DNA of 64,000 nucleotides from Bacillota bacterium (GCA_023425285.1 JAFACY010000283.1:1-64000), one strand, 5' to 3'. Positions 34,742-45,068 are shown, numbered from the stretch's first letter. The notes: generated from the letters alone by a model not told the origin. Numbers and translations are program-made.

Positions 34742-36298
34742 CTACACGATTTTCGTCGTAAAGTTTTCTATATTCCACACATCTGTGATAAAGCTTTCGT
34801 AAAAATACGGTTCATGGCTTACCAGTAAAATTGTACCTTTAAATTCCTTCAATGCCTTTTCCAGTTCATCCTTTGCCTCGGGGTCTAAGTGGTTTGTAGG
34901 CTCATCAAGAACCAAAAAGTTCAATTCCTTTAGCAACAGCTTGCAGAGTCTCACCTTTGCATTTTCTCCTCCGGATAAAACCTTCATCATGCTTGTTATG
35001 TTGTCGGTGGTTAAGCCGCAGCGTGCCAGCTCCAGACGCACCTCATGATTTGTCAGCGATGGATATTCATTCCACACTTCATTCAATGCCGTATTGGAGT
35101 TATCCTTGGAATCCTCCTGCTCAAAATAGCCATACACGACATTTTCTCCGAAGGTGACGCTTCCGCTTATGGGAGGCAGTATGCCCAATATAGTCTTAAG
35201 CAGTGTTGATTTTCCCAAGCCGTTCACTCCCGTAAGCGCAATCTTTTTATTTCTTTCCACCTGAAAATTCATTGGCTCTGTCAGCGGATGGTCATATCCT
35301 ATCACTAAATCCTTGGCATCAATCAGGAATCTGCTTGGTGCTTTTGTATCCTTGAATCTGAAGGTTGGCTTCGGCTTATCTCTCGGTCTCTCCAGGATAT
35401 CCATCTTTTCAAGCTGCTTCATCCTGCTGTTTGCCATTCCTCTGGTTGCAACTCTCGCCTTGTTTCTTGCTATGAAATCCTCAAGGCGTTCAATTTCTTT
35501 CTGCTGCTTTTCATATTCGCGCTCTTCTTTTTGTTTGTTCAGCTCATATATTCTTCTGAATTCTTCGTAGTTGCCTACATATCTTGTCAGGTTCAGATTT
35601 TCCACATGGTAAATTATATTGCATACATCGTTTATAAACGGTATGTCGTGTGAAATTAAAATAAATGCATTTTCATAATTCTGCAAGTAATTTGTAAGCC
35701 ATCTTATGTGATTTTCATCAAGAAAGTTTGTAGGCTCATCCAACAGAAGTATGGTTGGATTTTGCAGCAAAAGCTTAGTAAGTAAAACCTTGGTTCTCTG
35801 ACCGCCGCTGAGCTCATCAACTAATTTCTCCAGTCCGATATCACCTAATCCAAGACCGTTTGCCACCTCTTCTATCTTGGAATCAATGGTATAAAATCCG
35901 CTGCTGTCCAATATTGTCTGTATTTCGGCAGCATCCTCCATCATCCTGTTCACTTCTTCTTCATCGGCAGCAGCCATATCCTCATAAAGCTTTAAAAGCT
36001 CCTGCTCCATTTTAAACAGCTCATCAAATGCAAGCCTCAGATTTTCTCTGATAGTAGTTCCCGGCTGCAGAACAGAGTGCTGGTCAAGATATCCGACCGT
36101 AACTCTTTTTGACCATGAAACCTCTCCTTCGTCAGGCATCAGCTTCCCTGTTATTATATTTAAAAATGTTGACTTCCCCTCACCGTTTGCTCCTATCAGC
36201 GCCACGTGCTCTCCCTTTAAAAGGCGGAATGACACATTTTCCAATATGGCCCGGGCACCAAAACCGTGAGTTACATTTTTTACATCTAATATACTCAT
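34742..36298 (-). CDS. ABC-F family ATPase (YbiT-like)
   Basis: 518 residues, two ABC domains with no membrane part. First: GANGEGKST near residue 36, LSGGQRTKV, then LLLDEPTNFLD. Second: GVNGLGKST near 362, LSGGENAKVRL, then LVLDEPTNHLD. A linker of about 80 residues with a charged helix (EKQQKEIERLEDFIARNKA) separates them. ABC-F proteins act on ribosomes in translation or antibiotic protection. No sign of a resistance type; probably housekeeping. Confidence 0.9.
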   Translation of the reverse strand: MSILDVKNVTHGFGARAILENVSFRLLKGEHVALIGANGEGKSTFLNIITGKLMPDEGEVSWSKRVTVGYLDQHSVLQPGTTIRENLRLAFDELFKMEQELLKLYEDMAAADEEEVNRMMEDAAEIQTILDSSGFYTIDSKIEEVANGLGLGDIGLEKLVDELSGGQRTKVLLTKLLLQNPTILLLDEPTNFLDENHIRWLTNYLQNYENAFILISHDIPFINDVCNIIYHVENLNLTRYVGNYEEFRRIYELNKQKEEREYEKQQKEIERLEDFIARNKARVATRGMANSRMKQLEKMDILERPRDKPKPTFRFKDTKAPSRFLIDAKDLVIGYDHPLTEPMNFQVERNKKIALTGVNGLGKSTLLKTILGILPPISGSVTFGENVVYGYFEQEDSKDNSNTALNEVWNEYPSLTNHEVRLELARCGLTTDNITSMMKVLSGGENAKVRLCKLLLKELNFLVLDEPTNHLDPEAKDELEKALKEFKGTILLVSHEPYFYESFITDVWNIENFTTKIV

Positions 36299-36401
36299 AA
36301 AAACTCCTTACTTTTGTAATTAACCTCTCATATAATATAAAATAAATACAGAAATGTAAATATGTTTTTGCAATAAAGTATTTGTTTTTATTCACATTTT
36401 A

Positions 36402-36430
36402 TTGATTTGCTATTATCAGTTTGATATAAT
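36402..36430 (+). promoter_or_regulatory. alr promoter
   Basis: TTGATT (36,402-36,407), 17 bp, TATAAT (36,425-36,430), about 36 bp before the alr ATG. Confidence 0.7.
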
Positions 36431-36466
36431 TAACTAATAGTAAAAATTAGGAGGACTTAAAACATA

Positions 36467-37597
36467 ATGAACGAAAAGATAAGACCTGCCTGGGTTGAGG
36501 TAGACAGAGAAAAAGCAATTCATAACTTCATGGAAGTGAGAAGAGCTGTAGGTCCTGATGTAAAGGTTTGTGCTGTCGTTAAAGCAGACAGCTACGGAAT
36601 GGGTTCAATGGAGCTTTCTAAAATGTATGTGCGCAGCGGTACCGATATGCTGGCCGTGGCAGTTATAGTAGAAGCGTTTGAGCTCAGACAGGAAATAAAG
36701 GATACAGATATTTTAGTCTTGGGTTATACGCCTGAAGAATTTTTTGACGATGCCGTAAATCAGAATATTATGCTTACAATTTATGACTACAATCTTGCCG
36801 TAAAGCTTAATGAAACAGCAAAGGCAATGAATAAGACAGCAAGGATACATCTGAAAATTGAAACAGGAATGAATCGTTTAGGCTTCATGCCAACGGAAGA
36901 AAATGCGGACAAAATCCTTGAAATCTCCAGGCTGTCAAATGTAAAAATTGAGGGAGCATATTCCCATCAGGCAAAGGCTGATGAAACGGATAAAACAACC
37001 GCTCACATGCAGGCAAAAAGATTTATGGATTTTATGAACCTGCTGAAGGAAAGAAATGTTATGATTCCCGTAAAGCATATTGCCAACAGTGCAACTATTA
37101 TAGATCTGCCTGAATACCATTTTGATATGGTAAGACCGGGTATAATATTGTCCGGCTTTTATCCGTCAGATGAAGTAAACATGGACGAATATAAATTTAA
37201 AATTTGTGTGACACTTAAAGCAAGAGTTGCGAACGTTAAGACAATTGAATCCGGCGAGGGTGTAGGCTACGGGCATTTATTCCATGCGGAAAAGCCTGTC
37301 GTTGTGGGTACAATTCCATTGGGATATGCCGACGGTTATTCGAGATTACTTTCAAACAAGGGTTACATCGTTGTAAAGGGTGTAAAATGTCCGATATTGG
37401 GTAAGGTGTGCATGGATCAGTTTATGGTGGATTTATCCGGTGTTGATAATCCGCAGATAGGTGATGAAGCAATACTCTACGGTGACGGTACCGACGGCGC
37501 TATGACTGCCGATGATGTAGCGAAAATGAGAGGCACCATATCTTATGAGGTTCTGACTAATCTGGCAGTTAAGCGCCTTCCAAAAATATACGTATAG
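36467..37597 (+). CDS. alr: Alanine racemase
   Basis: 376 residues. The PLP lysine is K39 in VCAVVKADSYGMGS; the second catalytic base is Y268 in GVGYGHLF; the C-terminal beta domain has CMDQFMVDLSG. It interconverts L- and D-alanine for peptidoglycan; members of this fold may also act on serine. The site GGAGG lies 12 bases before the ATG, a long gap. The glyA gene follows 9 bp later, so both are in one operon of PLP enzymes. Confidence 0.92.
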   Translation: MNEKIRPAWVEVDREKAIHNFMEVRRAVGPDVKVCAVVKADSYGMGSMELSKMYVRSGTDMLAVAVIVEAFELRQEIKDTDILVLGYTPEEFFDDAVNQNIMLTIYDYNLAVKLNETAKAMNKTARIHLKIETGMNRLGFMPTEENADKILEISRLSNVKIEGAYSHQAKADETDKTTAHMQAKRFMDFMNLLKERNVMIPVKHIANSATIIDLPEYHFDMVRPGIILSGFYPSDEVNMDEYKFKICVTLKARVANVKTIESGEGVGYGHLFHAEKPVVVGTIPLGYADGYSRLLSNKGYIVVKGVKCPILGKVCMDQFMVDLSGVDNPQIGDEAILYGDGTDGAMTADDVAKMRGTISYEVLTNLAVKRLPKIYV

Positions 37598-37606
37598 GAG
37601 AATAAT

Positions 37607-38830
37607 ATGAACTTTGATTTAATTGAAAAAAATGATAAAGAACTTTTTAATGCGATGATGGAAGAAAAGGAAAGGCAAAATGTAAATATTGAGCTTATAG
37701 CTTCCGAAAACTTTGTATCTGAGGATGTTTTACAGGCAATGGGAAGCCACCTGACAAACAAGTACGCTGAAGGATATCCCGGCAAAAGATATTACGGCGG
37801 ATGCGAATTTGTTGATAAGGTTGAAAATTTAGCAAGAGACAGAGCAAAAAAAATATTTGGTGCAGACCACGCTAACGTACAACCACATTCAGGCTCAAAC
37901 GCAAACTTCGGTGTGTATTTTTCAGTTTTAAGACCGGGAGATAAAATATTGGGTATGGACCTGTCCATGGGAGGACATTTAACTCACGGCAGCCCGGTAA
38001 ATATGTCGGGATCATATTTCAATGTGGTATTTTACGGCGTTGATAAGGAAACAGAAACTATTGATTATGACAAGGTAAGAGAAATTGCCAGGCTTGAAAG
38101 ACCGAAAATGATCGTTGCGGGAGCAAGCGCTTATTCGAGATTTATAGATTTTAAGCAGTTCAGGGAAATTGCAGATGAGGTCGGTGCATACTTCATGGTT
38201 GACATGGCTCACATTGCGGGGCTTGTTGCCACAGGTCTCCATCCTAACCCTGTTGAATATGCCGATTTTGTTACAACCACCACTCATAAAACACTGAGGG
38301 GTCCCAGAGGCGGCATGATTCTCTGCAGGGAAGAATTCGCACAGAAAATAGACAAGGCAATATTCCCGGGCATCCAGGGCGGACCGTTGATGCATGTTAT
38401 AGCAGCCAAAGCAGTATGCTTTAAGGAAGCCATGGAAGACAGCTTTAAAATATATCAGCAGCAGGTTTTAACCAATGCCAAGACATTGGCCAAGGAGCTG
38501 ACTGATAAGGGCTTCAGAATTGTATCCGGAGGAACGGACAATCATTTGATGCTTGTTGATTTAAGAAATAAAGGATTGACAGGAAAGGAAGCAGAAAAGC
38601 TGCTTGACGAAATCCACATAACAACAAACAAAAACACTATTCCTTACGATCCTCAAAGTCCGTTTGTTACAAGCGGTTTAAGAATCGGCACCCCGGCCGC
38701 CACCACAAGAGGTATGAAGGAAGCTGAAATGATTGAACTTGCAGGAATTATTGACAATGCATTAAGCAAGAACGAAGACTGCGATTTATTGAAACGAAAA
38801 GTTTTAAATCTGACATCAAAATTTATATAA
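37607..38830 (+). CDS. glyA: Serine hydroxymethyltransferase
   Basis: 407 residues, normal length. PLP-binding lysine K228 in [14 protein letters not shown]; substrate region [11 protein letters not shown] and [13 protein letters not shown] near the start. It converts serine plus tetrahydrofolate to glycine plus 5,10-methylene-THF, the main source of one-carbon units. Co-transcribed with alr, ended by the hairpin at 38,845. Confidence 0.97.
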   Translation: MNFDLIEKNDKELFNAMMEEKERQNVNIELIASENFVSEDVLQAMGSHLTNKYAEGYPGKRYYGGCEFVDKVENLARDRAKKIFGADHANVQPHSGSNANFGVYFSVLRPGDKILGMDLSMGGHLTHGSPVNMSGSYFNVVFYGVDKETETIDYDKVREIARLERPKMIVAGASAYSRFIDFKQFREIADEVGAYFMVDMAHIAGLVATGLHPNPVEYADFVTTTTHKTLRGPRGGMILCREEFAQKIDKAIFPGIQGGPLMHVIAAKAVCFKEAMEDSFKIYQQQVLTNAKTLAKELTDKGFRIVSGGTDNHLMLVDLRNKGLTGKEAEKLLDEIHITTNKNTIPYDPQSPFVTSGLRIGTPAATTRGMKEAEMIELAGIIDNALSKNEDCDLLKRKVLNLTSKFI

Positions 38831-38844
38831 ATACGTATATCACG

Positions 38845-38882
38845 GACAGCTCTTTAATATAATATTAAGGGCTGTCTTTTTC
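38845..38882 (+). terminator. glyA terminator
   Basis: GACAGC(TC)TTTAATAT pairs with AATATTAAGGGCTGTC between 38,845 and 38,876, followed by T residues. Confidence 0.8.
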
Positions 38883-39006
38883 AATATTTGTCTTATTTTG
38901 TCGTTACATGTTGGAAAATCAGTCTGATATAGTACCGGATGAAAACATTTATTATATAATGTGCGCATTATACGGATTAATGTCCTTTATATGGCGGAAA
39001 AATATC

Positions 39007-39035
39007 TTGCGTAAAAATACTTTCGGTGTTATAAT
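39007..39035 (+). promoter_or_regulatory. liv operon promoter
   Basis: TTGCGT (39,007-39,012), 17 bp, TATAAT (39,030-39,035), 40 bp before the livJ ATG. Confidence 0.65.
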
Positions 39036-39074
39036 CATAGAAATTTATTATAATTAATAGGTGAGGAGAAGAAT

Positions 39075-40223
39075 ATGAAAAGAAAATTATCATTGTTATT
39101 ATGCTTGTTGATGGTACTTGCAAGCTTCACCGCATGTGCTAAAAGCGAATCTGATGTAATAAAAATAGGAGTTTTTGAACCATTGACCGGTGAAAACGGA
39201 GGAGGAGGTTTACAGGAGCTCGATGGTATCAAGTATGCAAATAAAATGTATCCCGAAGTATTGGGAAAGAAAATAGAACTTGTAATAGTTGACAACAAAA
39301 GCGACAAGGGTGAAGCTACTACAGCAGTAACAAGATTGATTGAAAAAGACAAGGTTGTAGCAATTATCGGCTCATACGGCTCAGGCGTTTCCATAGCTGC
39401 GGGAGATATAATCAAAAATGCTAAGATACCTGCTATGGGTGCTTCCTGTACAAACCCGATGGTAACCTTAGGAAATGAATATTATTTCCGTGCATGCTTC
39501 CTTGATCCTTTCCAGGGAAGAGTAATGGCAAACTATGCATTGCAGCAGGGAGCTAAAACAGCGGCGGTTATCATGCAAAACGGAGATGACTATTCAGTTG
39601 GTCTCGGAAACTTCTTTATCGATGCTTTTAAAGAGCTCACAGGAGATCCGAACAGTATAGTTGATACTTCAGAATTCCAGGTAAATGATTCTGATTTCAG
39701 CGGCATACTTACAAATATTAAGGCAAAAAATCCTGATGTAATATTTGCTCCGAGTTCGGCAACAACAGCTCCGCTTATCATCAGACAGGCAAGAGACCTT
39801 GGCATTAACAGCCTGATAATGGGTGGAGATACATGGGAAAATCCTGCGGTTATAGATGTAGCTAAAGAATTTGCAGAGGGCATAGTACTTTCCACATTCT
39901 TTGATGAAAATGACCCGGCAACAAACGAAGCAAAGGTGTTTGTTGAAGGCTATAAAAAAGAATTGGGTGATAAGGAGCCTATAATACCTGCAGTTGCAGC
40001 ATTGGGATATGACGCTTACCTGTTGGTCAGAGATGCCATCGAACGTGCAGGCTCAACCGATGGAGTTAAAATTAAGGATGCATTAAACGCAACAAAGGAC
40101 TTTGAAGGTGTTACTGGAGTTATTAACTTCACGGCAGAAGGTGACGCAGACAAAAACATCGCTGTTATTAAAACAGTACAGAATGGACAATTTGTTTATA
40201 TAGACACAGTTGAAGTTAAATAG
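39075..40223 (+). CDS. livJ: Branched-chain amino acid ABC transporter, substrate-binding lipoprotein
   Basis: 382 residues. A lipoprotein signal peptide (KRKLSLLLCLLMVLASFTAC) ends in lipobox FTAC. The mature part is a periplasmic-binding-protein fold type I: IKIGVFEPLTGENGGGG at the start, AIIGSYGSGVSIAAGDI, then GYDAYLLVRDAIERAG. It captures leucine, isoleucine or valine (or related ligands) outside the membrane. GAGGAG precedes the ATG. First gene of the five-gene operon. Confidence 0.93.
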   Translation: MKRKLSLLLCLLMVLASFTACAKSESDVIKIGVFEPLTGENGGGGLQELDGIKYANKMYPEVLGKKIELVIVDNKSDKGEATTAVTRLIEKDKVVAIIGSYGSGVSIAAGDIIKNAKIPAMGASCTNPMVTLGNEYYFRACFLDPFQGRVMANYALQQGAKTAAVIMQNGDDYSVGLGNFFIDAFKELTGDPNSIVDTSEFQVNDSDFSGILTNIKAKNPDVIFAPSSATTAPLIIRQARDLGINSLIMGGDTWENPAVIDVAKEFAEGIVLSTFFDENDPATNEAKVFVEGYKKELGDKEPIIPAVAALGYDAYLLVRDAIERAGSTDGVKIKDALNATKDFEGVTGVINFTAEGDADKNIAVIKTVQNGQFVYIDTVEVK

Positions 40224-40238
40224 TGTAATAATAGACTT

Positions 40239-40266
40239 AAGGGGCGGACCGGTCGTTCGCCCTTTT
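40239..40266 (+). terminator. Partial terminator between livJ and livH
   Basis: AAGGGGCGGAC and GTTCGCCCTTTT form a stem with a short T run. Such weak stops after a binding-protein gene raise its level over the permease genes. Confidence 0.6.
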
Positions 40267-40294
40267 ACAATTCGGCTGTTATTGGAGGAATAAT

Positions 40295-41197
40295 ATGGTT
40301 TTAGTATCATTTGAAACTTTTATGCAGCAGCTTGCCAACGGAATTTCCATAGGCAGCCTGTATGCTCTCATCGCCATAGGCTATACCATGGTTTACGGAA
40401 TACTGAGACTGATTAACTTTGCACACGGTGATATATTTATGATGGCAGCTTATTTCATGATATTCAGCATGGTTAATTTTCGTCTGCCCTGGTATGTGTC
40501 AATAATAATTGTAATAGCTTTTACAGTACTGCTGGGTGTTCTCATTGAAAAAGCGGCATACAGACCGCTGAGAAACGCTCCCCGTATGTCAATCATGATA
40601 TCGGCAATCGGAGTATCCTTTCTTTTGGAAAACTTAGCGACGTATTTATTTACGGGAGTTCCCAAGGGCTTCCCTGACATTGCCTTTCTGACAAAGGCAA
40701 TAAAAATAGGCAATATATCTCTTACGGTGGCAACGTTACTGACACCGATAATAACGATTATTTTGCTGTATGTGGTATTATTTATAACTAATAAAACAAA
40801 AATAGGCATGGCAATGCGTGCCAGCTCAATAGATTTTGAAACCGCAAGGCTGATGGGTATAAACATAAACAGGGTTATTTCAACAACCTTTATTATAGGC
40901 TCGGGTCTCGCTGCCATAGGGGCGGTATTGTGGGGCTCCAAGTATCAATCGATTTATCCTCTGATGGGTGTAATGCCGGGGCTTAAATGCTTTATAGCCG
41001 CCGTACTGGGCGGTATAGGAAATACGACCGGTGCTGTACTGGGAGGATTTATACTTGGTATGGCGGAAATAATGCTGGTTACGTTCCTGCCGGCATTGAC
41101 AGGCTACAGAGATGCGATCGCATTTGTTATATTAATAGTGGTGTTGTTGGTTAAACCGACAGGGCTTCTTGGAGAGAAGGTGACAGATAAGGTATGA
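40295..41197 (+). CDS. livH: Branched-chain amino acid ABC permease LivH
   Basis: 300 residues, about eight membrane helices; conserved start QQLANGISIGSLYALIAIGY and the C-terminal GGIGNTTGAVLGGFILG. Ribosome site GGAGG. It pairs with LivM to form the pore. Its stop overlaps the livM ATG (ATGA). Confidence 0.93.
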   Translation: MVLVSFETFMQQLANGISIGSLYALIAIGYTMVYGILRLINFAHGDIFMMAAYFMIFSMVNFRLPWYVSIIIVIAFTVLLGVLIEKAAYRPLRNAPRMSIMISAIGVSFLLENLATYLFTGVPKGFPDIAFLTKAIKIGNISLTVATLLTPIITIILLYVVLFITNKTKIGMAMRASSIDFETARLMGININRVISTTFIIGSGLAAIGAVLWGSKYQSIYPLMGVMPGLKCFIAAVLGGIGNTTGAVLGGFILGMAEIMLVTFLPALTGYRDAIAFVILIVVLLVKPTGLLGEKVTDKV

Positions 41198-42258
41198 TAA
41201 ATCAAAGAAAAGAACACAACCTTAAAGCTTATGCAATTTTGTTTATTATATTTGCCGTACTGCTTACACTGCTTGATTTTAAATTAATAGGTGATGAATA
41301 TATAAGGCGTGTTTTAAATCTTGCGGCTATTTATACCATCGTAAGCGTTTCAATGAATTTAGTAAACGGATTTACGGGACTTTTTTCATTAGGACAGGCG
41401 GGCTTTATGGCAATCGGAGCATATACCGTAGCAATATTCACCGTGCCTCTTGAGTACAGAGCCGCTATATTTTACGTTGTTCCTCAAAATCCTGCGCTTG
41501 CTGGGATTCACATTCCTTTTCCTGTGGCACTGGTCTTAGGCGGTCTGTTAGCCGCATTGGTTGCAATACTCATCGGGATACCTGTGCTGCGTCTGAAAAG
41601 TGACTATCTGGCAATAGCAACATTGGGTTTTTCCGAAATTATAAGAATTGTTTTTACAAACGCCAAGACGATCACAAACGGCGCCCTCGGAATCAAAAAC
41701 ATACCCAGAATGCCGACTATGTGGGTCTTCTTCGGTATAATGATTCTTTCTGTTGTATTTGTTGTATTTTTGATTAATTCAAGCTACGGAAGAGCATTTA
41801 AAGCAATCCGTGAAGATGTAGTTGCCGCGGAAGCAATGGGTGTGAATCTGTTTAAACACAAGGTTATGTCCTTTGCCGTTGGTGCTTTCTTTGCAGGCAT
41901 AGGCGGCGGCTTGTTTGCTTCACTTTTGGGAACTGTTGACCCCAGACAATTTTATTTCACCATGACATACAACTTCCTGCTGATGATAGTATTAGGCGGT
42001 ATGGGAAGCATCTCCGGTACAGTCATAGCATCATTTATAGTTACCATAGGATTGGAGGTACTGAGATTTTTTGATGATCCTCTTACTTTATTCGGAGTAA
42101 ATATCCCTATATTCAGAGCAGGCTTCAGAATGGTTATTTTCTCTGCGTTGTTAATGATACTGGTACTGTTCTTCAGAAACGGTCTCCTCGGACAAAAAGA
42201 GCTTTCCTGGGGCATGGTCAGGGATTGGTTCGGAAAGCTAAGGAGGTACAAGAAATGA
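41194..42258 (+). CDS. livM: Branched-chain amino acid ABC permease LivM
   Basis: 354 residues with about nine membrane helices; GLFSLGQAGFMAIGAY and SDYLAIATLGFSEIIR are family motifs; GGMGSISGTVIASFIV near the end contacts the ATPase. The stop overlaps the livG ATG (ATGA). Confidence 0.93.
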   Translation: MINQRKEHNLKAYAILFIIFAVLLTLLDFKLIGDEYIRRVLNLAAIYTIVSVSMNLVNGFTGLFSLGQAGFMAIGAYTVAIFTVPLEYRAAIFYVVPQNPALAGIHIPFPVALVLGGLLAALVAILIGIPVLRLKSDYLAIATLGFSEIIRIVFTNAKTITNGALGIKNIPRMPTMWVFFGIMILSVVFVVFLINSSYGRAFKAIREDVVAAEAMGVNLFKHKVMSFAVGAFFAGIGGGLFASLLGTVDPRQFYFTMTYNFLLMIVLGGMGSISGTVIASFIVTIGLEVLRFFDDPLTLFGVNIPIFRAGFRMVIFSALLMILVLFFRNGLLGQKELSWGMVRDWFGKLRRYKK

Positions 42259-43025
42259 GTGTTTTAAAGGCAGATAATATTATTATGCAGTTTGGCGGCG
42301 TCACAGCCGTGAATAATCTTAATATAGAGGTTGAAGAGGGAAAAATAGTTGCTCTCATAGGTCCCAACGGTGCGGGAAAGACGACTGCATTCAATGTAAT
42401 TACGGGAGTATATCAGCCCACTGGCGGAAATGTATACTTTAACGGAGAAAAAATAACGGGTCTTTCTCCCGACAAAATAACCAAAAGAGGTATTGCAAGA
42501 ACGTTTCAGAATATCCGTTTGTTCAAGAATTTAACCGTTCTGGACAATATATTGATTGCAAACCATCTTCATGTAAAGAGCAATTTCCTGTCATACACCA
42601 CAAGGATGCCCTGGTCGAGACGTGAAGAAAATAACATGAGAAAAAAATCTGAAATGCTTCTGGAAAAACTGGGTCTGTTAGGCTTAAAAAATGAACCGGC
42701 TAATTCTCTTCCCTACGGAGAGCAAAGAAAGCTTGAAATTGCCAGAGCACTGGCGACGGATGCAAGATTGCTGCTTTTGGATGAGCCCGCGGCAGGTATG
42801 AACCCAAGCGAGACTATGCAGTTGTCTAATTTCATTCATACCATACGGGATGAATTCGGACTGACTATTTTTATGATTGAACATCACATGGATCTGGTAA
42901 TGGAAATATCCGATAAGATATACGTACTGGACTTCGGTCAGCTTATAGCTCAGGGAACGGCTGATGAAATCAAGAACAACAAGAGAGTTATCGAGGCTTA
43001 TCTGGGGGTGGAAGAAGATGCTTGA
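42255..43025 (+). CDS. livG: Branched-chain amino acid ABC ATPase LivG
   Basis: 256 residues from ATG at 42,255 after AGGAGG. Walker A GPNGAGKTT, signature region NSLPYGEQRKLEIARAL, Walker B LLLLDEPAAGMNP. The insert TRMPWSRREEN is typical of LivG. Overlaps livF by 8 bases. Confidence 0.93.
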   Translation: MSVLKADNIIMQFGGVTAVNNLNIEVEEGKIVALIGPNGAGKTTAFNVITGVYQPTGGNVYFNGEKITGLSPDKITKRGIARTFQNIRLFKNLTVLDNILIANHLHVKSNFLSYTTRMPWSRREENNMRKKSEMLLEKLGLLGLKNEPANSLPYGEQRKLEIARALATDARLLLLDEPAAGMNPSETMQLSNFIHTIRDEFGLTIFMIEHHMDLVMEISDKIYVLDFGQLIAQGTADEIKNNKRVIEAYLGVEEDA

Positions 43026-43725
43026 AATTAAAAATTTGCAGGTTAATTACGGCGGAATTTCTGCCGTTAAGGGCATTACTCTCAGTGTCCCCGAGAAATC
43101 AATCGTAACACTGATAGGCGCAAACGGAGCTGGAAAAAGCACCACGCTGAGAACCATTGCAGGACTTGTCAAGCCAAGCGCGGGAGAAATAACATTCTTA
43201 GGTGAAAACATCATAGGGATGGATACCATAAATATTGTTGCAAGAGGAATTACCCTGGTTCCCGAAGGAAGAAGAGTGTTTGCAAATTTAACCGTTCTTG
43301 AAAATTTAAAAATAGGTGCTTATCTGCAAAAAGACAACATAGATGATGCTATATTGAGAGTTTACGATTTGTTCCCGAGACTGAAGGAGCGTTCATGGCA
43401 GCTGGCCGGCACGTTATCCGGAGGGGAGCAGCAGATGCTTGCAGTAGGAAGAGCGCTGATGGCTAAGCCAAAGCTCATCATGATGGATGAGCCGTCATTG
43501 GGTCTCGCACCCCTGATAGTAAACAATATATTTGATATTATCAAGGAAATAAACAAATCAGGAACTACAATACTGTTAATTGAACAAAATGCAAATAAGG
43601 CACTGAAGGTTGCAGATTACGGATACGTTCTGGAAACAGGCAACATAAAAATGGAGGGCAAGGGTATGGATCTTTTACAGGATGAAAGAGTGAAGGACGC
43701 ATACCTGGGAACTACAAAAAAATAA
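43018..43725 (+). CDS. livF: Branched-chain amino acid ABC ATPase LivF
   Basis: 235 residues from ATG at 43,018 (inside the end of livG). Walker A GANGAGKST, signature LSGGEQQMLAVGRALM, Walker B LIMMDEPSLGL. Pairs with LivG. Last gene of the operon. Confidence 0.93.
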   Translation: MLEIKNLQVNYGGISAVKGITLSVPEKSIVTLIGANGAGKSTTLRTIAGLVKPSAGEITFLGENIIGMDTINIVARGITLVPEGRRVFANLTVLENLKIGAYLQKDNIDDAILRVYDLFPRLKERSWQLAGTLSGGEQQMLAVGRALMAKPKLIMMDEPSLGLAPLIVNNIFDIIKEINKSGTTILLIEQNANKALKVADYGYVLETGNIKMEGKGMDLLQDERVKDAYLGTTKK

Positions 43726-43747
43726 AGCAGGAGAAATCCTGCTTTTT
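43726..43747 (+). terminator. liv operon terminator, shared with the fur gene end
   Basis: AGCAGGA-GAAA-TCCTGCT stem with a T run. The opposite-strand fur-family gene ends here. Confidence 0.85.
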
Positions 43748-44163
43748 TACTTGTTCTTTTTCATACACTCTGAACAGATACCGGTGAGCTGGAGACTGTG
43801 ACCTGTTACCTTGAAACCCGTCTTTTCACTTACTGCTTCACTTATATCTTTTATGGGACAGCTTTCTATGAGTGCTGAGCTATTGCACACTGAACAGGTT
43901 ATGTAATGTTTATGTGACATTTTGTTCAGCTCATAGCTGGCGGTACCGTCACCCTTCAGAGTTTTTAACAACACATTTTTACCGGTGAGCAAATTAAGAG
44001 TTCTGTAAATCGTAGATAAATTAATCTGACTATTTTCAATTATCATAATTTTGAATATTTCTTCTGCCGTCAAAGGCTCATCTGATGACTCGATTATTTT
44101 TAAAACCGAGCTTCTCTGCTTAGTATTTTTTAATGATGCTTTTTTCAAAATATTATCGACCAT
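43747..44163 (-). CDS. Fur-family metal-responsive repressor
   Basis: 138 residues. The N-terminal winged helix (KNTKQRSSVLKIIESSDEPL ... LSTIYRTLNLL) is standard Fur; the C-terminal half has HKHYITCSVCNS and GICSECMKKNK, two CxxC pairs for structural zinc. Whether it senses iron, manganese, zinc or peroxide cannot be decided. It is the second gene of an operon with the heavy-metal permease, behind a Fur-type operator, so it probably represses itself. Confidence 0.9.
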   Translation of the reverse strand: MVDNILKKASLKNTKQRSSVLKIIESSDEPLTAEEIFKIMIIENSQINLSTIYRTLNLLTGKNVLLKTLKGDGTASYELNKMSHKHYITCSVCNSSALIESCPIKDISEAVSEKTGFKVTGHSLQLTGICSECMKKNK

Positions 44164-44172
44164 ATCACACCT

Positions 44173-45006
44173 CTATGCAACAAGCTGAATAATGCTGCCT
44201 GCTATAACCGAAAAGATATATATGAACAGCATTATCTTTATATTTTCTTTTATGTTCTTTCTTGTTCTGAACAAAACTATCAGTCCCACACCTGCTCCCG
44301 TGCTCAAGCCTGCCACGGCAGCACCAAAGCTTATGCTGCCCGATAAATACAGCTGTGTAAGGATAATGGAAGACGCACAATTTGGTATAAAGCCCACCAA
44401 TCCGGTAATAAACGGTTGTATCGCTGTATTTGACATCAGTAGCATTGAAAGTCTTTCTTCTCCTACCGTGTCAATTGCCAATTCCATAATAAACATGGTA
44501 ATGAGTATATATACATACGTCTTTGCAGTATGTTTCAATGCCGGCATTATCAGCCCATGATCACAATGGTGAGAATGGACTGTATTTAAATATTCCTTGG
44601 AGTATGATCCGTCATTATTAAAAAATCCCGAGAAAACACGGTCAGCTATGAAGCCTGCTATTATTGCCAGTATTATTTTTATAAGCAGCAGCTTACCTAC
44701 AGTCCCAAGACTTCCTGAATTAGCAAGCAGTACAGGTATTGCCTCATCCGAAGTTGAAATAAATACAGATATCAACGTACCTGTCGTAATGAGTCTGCTG
44801 TTGTATAAATTAGCGGCTGCAACGGAAAATCCGCACTGAGGAAGACTCCCCAGGAGAGCTCCTCCCGCTACTCCATAGTTTTTTAAACCATTTAAAATTT
44901 CCCCGGATGACCTGTGGACTATATATTCTATAATTAAGTACGTTACAAATAAAAATGGTAATATTTTTAATGAATCTATTATTGAATGCTCTAATATATG
45001 CAGCAT
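44173..45006 (-). CDS. Putative heavy-metal (manganese/arsenic) permease, PF11449 type
   Basis: 277 residues from ATG at 45,006 with GGAGG 4 bases upstream. Eight to ten membrane helices; the paired motifs GSLPQCGFSVAAANLYNS and GFIPNCASSIILTQLYLSG are typical of this two-repeat exporter family (annotated as putative manganese transporter or ArsP_2). A His-rich loop HSHHCDHG near residue 148 could bind metal. The Fur-family gene follows 9 bp downstream. Confidence 0.82.
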   Translation of the reverse strand: MLHILEHSIIDSLKILPFLFVTYLIIEYIVHRSSGEILNGLKNYGVAGGALLGSLPQCGFSVAAANLYNSRLITTGTLISVFISTSDEAIPVLLANSGSLGTVGKLLLIKIILAIIAGFIADRVFSGFFNNDGSYSKEYLNTVHSHHCDHGLIMPALKHTAKTYVYILITMFIMELAIDTVGEERLSMLLMSNTAIQPFITGLVGFIPNCASSIILTQLYLSGSISFGAAVAGLSTGAGVGLIVLFRTRKNIKENIKIMLFIYIFSVIAGSIIQLVA

Positions 45007-45018
45007 ATATCCTCCTGT

Positions 45019-45033
45019 TGCAAATAATTTGCA
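45019..45033 (-). promoter_or_regulatory. Fur-family 7-1-7 operator
   Basis: TGCAAAT-A-ATTTGCA is a perfect 7-1-7 inverted repeat, the layout of Fur, PerR and Zur boxes. It lies just after the -10 box, covering the likely transcription start, and just before the ribosome site. Confidence 0.75.
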
Positions 45034-45039
45034 CTTGCA

Positions 45040-45068
45040 ATTATATGTCAATTAATATTATTTGTCAA
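45040..45068 (-). promoter_or_regulatory. Perfect consensus promoter of the permease-fur operon
   Basis: TTGACA (45,063-45,068), 17 bp, TATAAT (45,040-45,045), both exact consensus. Confidence 0.85.
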